A DNA stretch of 64,000 nt, from assembly GCA_015039465.1 (NCBI GenBank), contig MU130243.1, positions 31,371 to 95,370 on the forward strand, written 5' to 3'. The position numbers were made by a program, and so were the translations under genes. Of the stretch, positions 57,381 to 64,000 are shown piece by piece (the stretch's first letter is position 1; the number at the start of each line of letters is the position of its first letter). This stretch comes from Phlegmacium glaucopus. Lineage: Eukaryota > Basidiomycota > Agaricomycetes > Agaricales > Cortinariaceae. The notes under the pieces are model-generated. The model saw only the letters and a program-made list of their open reading frames with translations, was not told the origin of the DNA and did no database searches.

Positions 57381-57534
57381 GAATTCTGGTGGATTCTGGT
57401 GAAGTCATTGACTTGTTTTATTTCATTTAATTTTTCCTTGATTTTTTTTTATTGCAAGATATATATTGAAAATTATATACAAGTAATTAATAACATATTA
57501 TTCACTTATTAATAACCCATTAAATAAACTAAAA

Positions 57535-58320
57535 ATGTACCCCCTGAGGGGTTATGATTGTAGTATATTACAATAGAATAAACCCTGGTGAGGGGGTTGT
57601 CATTGTCATCATGTGAGGGCTGTGGTAGTGTATTAAATAAAATAAACCCCCTGTGAGGGGGGTCATTGTTGTTGTTTGCATGGGTCTTTGTGCACATATG
57701 TTGTCATTCATATGTGTCATTGATCATACATGTCATCATTTGCATGTGTCATCATTTGGGTGTGTTGTTTGGGTGTTGTCAACATGGGTCCTCATTGTCA
57801 TATGTACCTGTCATCATAGTAATTAAAATAAAGAATAACAAATAAAAAAATAAAAATAACCCCCCAGTGAGGGGGGTGGTTGTTGTTGTGCATGGTGGTT
57901 GTTGTGCATGGTGGTTGTTGTGCATGGTGGTTGTTGTGCATGGTGGTGGTCATCACAGTAGTTGTCCTGGTAGTGTACTAAAATAAATAAAAATAAAAAA
58001 ACCCCCCCAGTGAGGGGGGGTTGTCATTGTTGTGCTGGTCATCATCACAGTATCTGGCAGTTTCAGCCATCATTGAAATAAAATAACCCCCCCTTGTACA
58101 GGGGGGGTAGCTGTCATTGTTCAAAGCATAGGAATTAAAAAAACCCCCCAGGGGGTGAAAAGGTGGTGGTGGTGTGTTGAGGTGGAGGGTGGTGGTGGAT
58201 GGGAGGGAGGTTGTTGTTGTTGTTGTATGTCGCTGGTAGTCATTAATGAATCAAAATCAAAATCTTGAAATTTTTTTAAAAAAAAAACCAAAAACCCCCC
58301 CTGGTTGGGGGGGTAGCCAT
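57535..58320. repeat. Array of C-run/G-run hairpins in AT/GT-rich sequence
   Basis: About eight units, spaced roughly 45-215 bp: an A-rich stretch, C4-C8, a 3-8 nt loop such as AGTGA, G4-G8, then TTGTCATTGTTGTTG-like sequence. Centres near 57547, 57594, 57653, 57867, 58010, 58094, 58148 and 58299. Each can fold as a GC hairpin; read from the minus strand they look like hairpin-plus-T-tract. Almost no CpG. TTG repeats continue to about 58480. No ORF with support. Confidence 0.75.
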
Positions 58321-59266
58321 TGTCATCACTGTCACTGTTGTTGGCTGTTGTTGGCCATTGGTGGTTGTTGTTGTTGGTTGTCATTGTTGTTGTTGTCATC
58401 CATCATCATCATTGTCATCTGTTGTTGTCATCATTTGTTGTCATTGTCATGTCTTTGTTGTTGTTGTTGTAGTTCTGGGTATGGTAGTTGTGAGATGACA
58501 GAGTATTACTAATGTTTATTGATTTGGGAAATATTGTCATGTGTGGTCATGTGATCACACAAACAAAATTTAAAATTCAAATGGCAGCAAGGCATTGCCT
58601 ACCTTTAATATATGAATTATAATTAACTTATATATGTATGCATTACAATTGACTGATGTATTACTATTTTACTAAACATTAATAATAAATAATATTTAAT
58701 GATAGTGTAGGTGTCGTAGATTGGTGTGACAATGTAAAATTATTTTACTCAGTATGCAAGGAGAGTTGGGGACTCTGTCCACTGATAGTTTAAGTGTGGA
58801 TGGTCATGAACAATGTGATGGGTTGATTTTGAGTGGCAACAAATAGTTTCGGCGGCTCGTTTGCATGAAATTGAAGGTCCTGTTTGGTAGATAAAATAAG
58901 TAGAGCTTGCTTCTGAGCTCTGTGAGAATGAATGAAAAAACTAAGCTTTGACTGGACTTCCTGGTGAGTTGGGGTACTAGGCAACTCATTTATTACAGTA
59001 CAGAAGTACAGTATTTATACACAAAATGCCACAGTGGCACAGAAATATTGTAGGTCCAAAGAATAATGAAAGTAATTTTTATTCATTGTGGTTGCTGTGT
59101 GTCTCAGGCCACACACCTTTCCATATGTAGGCAATCTTCATTGCTTACAATAGTACCAGGAATTCCAAGGATTCCAGGTGGATTCTGTGCTAGGAATTCC
59201 TGGTATAAATTCCCTTGAGTACAAGGAATGTCAATTCCAGAGGAAATTGGCTGGTAGGGAATTTGT
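58321..59266. other. Simple GT-rich and AT-rich sequence; no gene seen
   Basis: TTG/CAA microsatellite to 58480, then AT-rich sequence. GCCACAGTGGCACAG-type palindromes at about 59027 recur at about 59595 and 59650, hinting at an unresolved element with TATTTATAC boxes. Confidence 0.4.
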
Positions 59267-59445
59267 TAAAAGAGTTCAGATGATTCTGATTCTAAACAGT
59301 TGTATAAAGATTGTTTGTTTGAATAGTTTGAGCTCAAAAGAGTGCTAAGAGGTCATCTCTTAGTATTGTCTTAAGAGTTTGAGAGAGATCAAGGGAAGTA
59401 GAGAGTATTATTCTCAAGAACTAGCTGGAGAAAGTACAGTGAAGT
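59267..59445 (-). repeat. Fragment related to the chromovirus LTR, reversed
   Basis: Read on the minus strand it shares CTCTCTCAAACTCTTAAG, GACAATACTAAGAG and CTCTTGAGC-like blocks with the 10139 and 60926 LTRs, ending near TTTTAACA at 59267. The other boundary is not found. Confidence 0.5.
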
Positions 59446-59737
59446 GAATACAGTATTGTAGGGTTGCTATGTGGGTTTGTAAGGGGATAGAGTCTTTTTA
59501 GATTTATTGAGAGAGAGAATGTTCTGAGTAAAAGAGAATTATTATTGTTTGCTACTACAAAAATACGAGGCTTTTATATACATACTAAGTGGCCCATGCC
59601 ACAGTGTTCTATTTAAATATGGTAGTCCATTGTCCTCGCGTAGCCACTGTGGCTTCCCCACAGTATTTATACAGAAAGGATGAGTCACATATAGGTAATG
59701 AGTCATGGGTAGAAGTGGAAATGACTCATGCAATGAG

Positions 59738-60626
59738 TGTTAGGGGATACTTATTGTATCTGCCCCTAGCAATGTTGTGCCGGTCATTGACTAGGTCATG
59801 ACTCTCAGGTGACTGGTCATCACAGTCATGACTCTGGTCATGACTCTGGTCATGACTGCTCTCATGGCCCTAGTGCTGATGTGATCGGTGATGTAACTGA
59901 TAAGGCTGCGTGAAATGGCTCACAGGATGCTCGACGCTCGAAATTCCATACGATAGGTAGTATAATTACATGTTCTTCTCTACTCAAACCCAGGAACTTG
60001 CTCTGTAGTATTATCAACATCCAGATCATCCTCCCCTTCTGCGTCCAGATCCAGAAGCTCGTAGAATTCCAGTTCTTTCTCAAATGAATCCTCCTGCGCA
60101 TTTCAAACAGCTGCTGCCCAGTGAGGTCGAAGTATATCTGAAGTCGAAGTACATATTGTGCGAAGTTATCTACCCTAATCAAATAAGACTGATAAGCCCT
60201 GCAGCCCCGGCTTACACTTAGCCGGGTTGCCATCAGCCATGACCAGTCGTGACTGGTCATGACCCAGTCATGACTATGACTGGTCATCAAAAACTGGCTG
60301 GTCATGACCGCACAACACTGGCCCCTAGGTACACTTAGCCTTGCCTTACTTTCACTTTACTCTATGATGGTATCATGTTGCCGTGTTCCCCATCCTACCC
60401 TTTACAGACACCCTCTTATTGTAGTAGTAGTTGACCCTTGACTGATGACATTGTGAGATGTCAGTTTCTATTTTTGTTATTTATCACATGCCCTACCTTC
60501 TATTACATACTAGCCATATATAGTTGTATTGCTTCACACACATTGTAGTATATAGGTGTAAGGTGGTTATCTTTGATAACCACCTTAGAATTCAACTTGA
60601 TTCCTGGGTCCTTATCTCCTCTAACA
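59738..60626 (+). mobile_element. Solo LTR with ATGAG duplication, invaded by a hAT element
   Basis: TGTTAGGGGATACTTATTG...CTCCTCTAACA, flanked by ATGAG at 59733-59737 and 60627-60631. Without the insert it is about 330 bp. A perfect 12-bp hairpin AAGGTGGTTATC / GATAACCACCTT with a 3-nt loop lies at 60560-60586, close to its 3' end. Confidence 0.9.
59770..60320. mobile_element. Non-autonomous hAT element, CpG-richer than its surroundings
   Basis: 551 bp with termini CAATGTTGTGCCGGTCAT and (reverse) CAGTGTTGTGCGGTCATG, flanked by GCCCCTAG at 59762-59769 and 60321-60328. Both ends carry clustered palindromes GGTCATGACC/AGTCATGACT. The interior has a minus-strand coding-like stretch (EDSFEKELEFYELLDLDAEG, then EDDLDVDNTTEQVPGFE and a TAG) that may be a captured exon or a transposase tail. 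Confidence 0.9.
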
Positions 60627-60784
60627 ATGAGTTGTACGCATGTAAGTGAGTCACATATGAAACAATGAAAAGATAGGGGTAAAAGCATGTATATGATAAT
60701 GAAAAGAGGATGTAATGCGTGTGTAGATGAAACAACAACATGTTCAGTGGAGTTTAGAAAAAGAAAAAGAAAAATTCATAACAG

Positions 60785-60860
60785 AATTCCTCCTGGAATC
60801 CTCTAGGAATCCTCCAGGAATAGGTAGGAATCCACCAGGAATCCTCCAGGAAGACATGGA
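60785..60860. repeat. Degenerate AATCCTCCAGG tandem repeat
   Basis: Six or so imperfect copies of GGAATCCTCCA, reverse-related to the TTCCTGG minisatellite at 57.2 kb. Confidence 0.6.
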
Positions 60861-60925
60861 GGAGTGTAAAGACCACCTGTTTCCTGGTGGAGTGGACAGC
60901 ATTTCACAAAATTTTGTAGAAATAC

Positions 60926-61324
60926 TGTTACAAACTTTATTTTTCTTTTCTAAACTCCACCAAACACATGGACATTTCATCTACATGCATCATACACAAC
61001 CCTTTCATTTCCATTCGCATATGTTCACCTTCTTCTTTTCATTGTTTCATATGTGTTTCACTTACACATGTTTACATTTGTCTTTTCATACATGCAGTTT
61101 ACATACCTTTTACATGTGGCTTATTATTTACTATAAATACTGTATTTACATCTTTGTATGATCCTTAGCTAGTTCTTGAGAATCTTACCAGATTTCTCTC
61201 TCAAACTCTTAAGGCAATACCAAGAGACAACCTCTTGGCACTCTTCCAGCTCATTCTATTTTGACAAACTGATTGCTATGACTGTTTAAGGTCAGATGCT
61301 TCTGAACCTTTTGAAGTTGTAACA
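60926..61324 (+). mobile_element. Solo LTR of the chromovirus family
   Basis: 399 bp, TGTTACAAACTTTATTTTTC...AAGTTGTAACA, flanked by AATAC at 60921-60925 and 61325-61329. Collinear with the 10139-10539 LTR, including ACTATAAATACTG and CTCTCTCAAACTCTTAAG, and confirming that LTR's right boundary. Confidence 0.93.
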
Positions 61325-61786
61325 AATACTTTCCTAAGCCATGACACTCACCTTGCAAAATGTCAAGGCAAGCAGTTTATTCCTTGCAGCACAAAATGCA
61401 AGACATTGATCTTTGGGTTTTGAGAGTGACACTTTGTGATAAATGTGCTGATCCATTCTAAACTCTGAAAACAGACAGCCAGCAAAGACTGGAAAACAGC
61501 AGAAAACCCTGTGCAAAACCAGGACTGCAAAAATGCAGAACCTGAAAATCTCATCACTTTTGATGTGACTTTGTGTTACTTTTTTTTACAAACTCCTGGA
61601 ATTCCTGACACCTCTCGATGGCAAAGGCTCTCACATGCTCTATACTGTACCTATAAATACAAAAAAAATACTGTTATGTAGCAAACTCAATATTACATAG
61701 TCTGGAGAGGTTTGAAGATGGGAGGATGGATGTGTGCAATGGAATTTGGCCACAAGTGAAAACATTACAAACTCCTGGTCACTCAT

Positions 61787-62188
61787 TGTTAGGGCAACTG
61801 TGGTACTGACTCAGTCAGACTAGCAGGGGATCCAAAGTTAATAATATTATAAGTAATATGTTGCATCAACTCACCTAGCAGGGAATCCAAAGAGGAAAGG
61901 ATAAGGATCCCTGCTAGGATGGTGGGGTATTTAAGTACTAATATGGACATAACAGAGATATGTAAATAAGTAAAGAAATGGTGTGATAATAAAGATAATA
62001 AAAATGGTGTCATGTAAAGATAAAATAAAATAATAAAATAAGAAGTTGAATCGGGATCAGGAGTTAGACCAATCAAGATTTGGGAGTTGGACCAGGACCG
62101 ATTGGGATTCAGGAATTGAATTGGTCAGTTTGGGTTCGGGCCCAATTGGGAATTGGTAGTTGGGTTGGAAATCGGGTGTCCCCTAACA
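61787..62188. mobile_element. Solo LTR with CTCAT duplication
   Basis: 402 bp, TGTTAGGGCAACTG...GGTGTCCCCTAACA, flanked by CTCAT at 61782-61786 and 62189-62193. It contains the hairpin CCTAGCAGGGAATCC / GGATCCCTGCTAGG (61874-61918) and a repeat of one arm at about 61823 (CTAGCAGGGGATCC), the same hairpin-plus-extra-arm plan as other LTRs here when read on the minus strand. Confidence 0.9.
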
Positions 62189-62280
62189 CTCATAGTGGGG
62201 TTGCACAATTCCAAATCAATTCCAAATATGGCTATGGCAGCATCACAGCCTGTCACACAGCCAAAAGTGGATAAATCTTG

Positions 62281-63209
62281 TGTTACATTCTGTTATATGT
62301 TATTCTGGTCTGGCTCTGTTGGAGCTGTCTCTGGTAGTCCATAGTCCATACCAGTGCTTTCCCTTACATCTGGAATACTCCTTCCTACAACCAGCTCTGA
62401 AGCTTTTCCATATCATTCCAGCTCCTCTGGAATTACTCCAAACCCATTTCCCTCATCTTCACCATAACAACCACATCTTTGTCATCACTTTCCCATTATC
62501 AGTCAGCACAGAGGTCTTTACTCTCCCCCACACATTCCGAGCGGGTCCGAGTGGGTCTGAGCGAACTCCGAGCAGAATCCGAGCAGAATCCGACCATATT
62601 CCGACCAATTTTACATCAAATTCATTATAACCACCTAGCATCAATATACTGCCCTAACCTCTTAAATAAACCTTAATCCTAACCCTAAATAGACTCTAAC
62701 CAAACCTTAACCTAACCCTAAATGAGGTCAGAAGTTGGTCGGAATTTGGTCGGATTGCTCAGAATTTGGTCAGAATTTGGTTGGAATTTGGTCGGATTGC
62801 TTGGACCTGCTCAGACTTGCTCGGAATGTGTGGGGGAGGGTAAAGTACTGGTCAGCACACCAGCATCGGATTATTCACCCAAGAATGCAGGACTTTCCAG
62901 GAGCAGAGCGCAGCACTTTATATTTATCTCCCATATTTCAGTTGCTATTCCCTTTATTATTTAAGTACTTGAAGCTTGTATGTTTTCCTCAGTTTCAAAT
63001 ATCAACTTAGTTTCCTCCTCTTGTTTGTCCTCTAAGTCACTGAGGCTTCTGTCTTGTTCCTTACTCTTCTGGTTCTGAAATCAGGACACTATAGGAGTTG
63101 GGCGGCACAGCACATATGCTATGGCCATAGTCCTATCCATTACTTGTTCCAGTTCCGTTCTGTCCATTCTGGAATTACTCTGATGTTTTCCCTTTGCTTA
63201 AATTTAACA
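62281..63209. mobile_element. Solo LTR with TCTTG duplication, invaded by a MULE-type MITE
   Basis: TGTTACATTCTGTTATATG...TTAAATTTAACA, flanked by TCTTG (62276-62280, 63210-63214). Homologous to 55817-56408. Net length without the insert is about 580 bp. Confidence 0.9.
62511..62850. mobile_element. MULE-type MITE, 9-bp duplication GTCAGCACA
   Basis: 340 bp with ~100-bp inverted repeats: CTTTACTCTCCCCCACACAT at the left matches the reverse of ATGTGTGGGGGAGGGTAAAG at the right, continuing into inverted CCGAGC/GGTCGGAAT arrays. GTCAGCACA flanks it at 62502-62510 and 62851-62859. The middle has two CCTAACCCTAAAT strings. Long inverted repeats with a 9-bp duplication fit Mutator-like elements. 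No ORF. Confidence 0.9.
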
Positions 63210-64000
63210 TCTTGAGACTTTATTCCTGGGTGAGTTTTGCACCTCCAGCCATAAATTATTCTGCATGATACATGTACTATGACATACTGGTAACACACCC
63301 ATACCTGAAAATCTCAAGATAATCATTAATTCATGTTGTGATGAGCACATCTGCCTGAGCTACAGTATTTAAGAAGTAAAGGGTCCTTTGTACATCTGAG
63401 TTTTTGAGACCAATATACATACTGATCTCTAAATTAGTTTTTCTATATATGTGGACAGCCCATAGGTATTGAAAACTCATAAAATGGAGGGTAGAAAGTG
63501 AGGGGGTGGTTTTTGATGCCTAAAGCACTCAAATTAGACACCCCCCCCCCCAATGATGTATTTTACTGCTTGTAGTCTGAATATCTAAGTAAACCCATAA
63601 TCTTTTTATACAATGTTTCAAGCTAATCCAAATACATATGACCCAAAAAGAAAAAATCTAATCAGATGAAAACTTATTGAGCAACTCAAGAAACAAGAGT
63701 GGGGAGGGGAAGGAGATCTGATGCCATTACAAATTGTATTACAAGTCTGGTTAACCAAAAACAGGTGATTGAAAATGGCTGAGGAGGGACAGATTGAATG
63801 GAACAACAGATGAGATGAGAAGTGCAATGGAGAATTTAGGATAGATGATTCATGGTCAGTGAGAGTTGGCAGGTGGTGGGAGACAGAGCTTAGGGCACAG
63901 CTCATGATTGTGTTGGGCAAGTGTATTGCTGGAAGTTTCTAAGCTGGTGGGTCAGACAAAGGGGGGGGGGTAGTAGATACTTTTAACCAACGGATGGGAA
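63210..64000. other. AT-rich sequence with homopolymer runs; no gene seen
   Basis: Contains a C11 run at about 63541 and a G10 run at about 63961. The minus-strand ORF at 63618-63920 is Ser/His/Phe-rich with no motif and is not supported. Confidence 0.4.

Noticed and set aside
57175..57408. Minus-strand ORF with repeated ARNTRNLPGIPGICQEYQES
   Set aside because: By-product of the 20-bp minisatellite: three units make 60 bp, so any stop-free frame stays open.
57535..58320. Rho-independent terminators
   Set aside because: Hairpin-plus-T-tract appearance on the minus strand, but the genome is fungal and there are no genes beside them.
59267..59735. A complete reversed chromovirus LTR
   Set aside because: Only the first ~180 bp matches; no second boundary or target duplication found, so only a fragment is annotated.
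63541..63970. C11 and G10 runs as structured elements
   Set aside because: Isolated homopolymers without a partner or repeat; may also be sequencing-length artefacts.

Overview
The window is nuclear DNA of a filamentous basidiomycete, most likely an Agaricomycete. The evidence is short spliceosomal introns (about 50-60 nt, GTRAGT...YAG) in nearly every host gene, conserved housekeeping genes with fungal architecture (KRR1, uL2, eS25, ERG2, glucosidase II beta, an SSXT-domain SWI/SNF-type subunit), and a fungal set of transposons. I cannot name the species.

Layout. 1-1.1 kb: the 5' part of a host gene for a Gly/Arg-rich protein (minus strand, runs off the left edge). 2.0-23 kb: a nested transposon block. 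It holds a Ty1/copia element (2535-7224) with a second solo LTR inside its gag. It also holds a pogo-type DDE transposase gene (8565-22957, minus) split by a Ty3/gypsy chromovirus (10139-17089, itself carrying a TA-flanked MITE), an LTR with amplified subrepeats, a hAT element, a hAT MITE and a solo LTR. 24.4-54.2 kb: a gene-rich island with a membrane protein, KRR1, an NCBP3-like RNA-binding protein, an SH3 protein, an SSXT protein, uL2, an FGGY sugar kinase, eS25, glucosidase II beta, ERG2 and a nuclear protein with a possible TFIIS-N/IBD-like C-terminus. A deletion derivative of a pogo/Fot1 element sits just upstream of ERG2. 54.3-64 kb: a gene-free, strikingly CpG-poor desert made of solo LTRs, MITEs, a 20-bp minisatellite and an array of C-run/G-run hairpins.

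The host genes serve ribosome biogenesis and translation (KRR1, uL2, eS25), mRNA export and chromatin (NCBP3-like, SSXT), secretory glycoprotein processing (glucosidase II beta) and sterol synthesis (ERG2). Several are divergent pairs that share short promoters (KRR1/NCBP3-like; eS25/glucosidase II beta).

The most informative signals are in the repeats. (1) In-frame stops in copia, chromovirus, pogo and hAT coding regions are overwhelmingly TGA at positions where the families have Arg, and LTR pairs differ mainly at CG/TG/CA sites, so CpG decay dominates. (2) At least seven different LTRs carry a strong perfect hairpin in their 3' half, in four of them as a tandemly duplicated hairpin-plus-tail cassette. 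(3) Target-site duplications and two in-window empty sites let the insertion history be read directly. (4) The chromovirus has two extra small ORFs 3-4 nt apart after pol, one encoding two CCHC knuckles.
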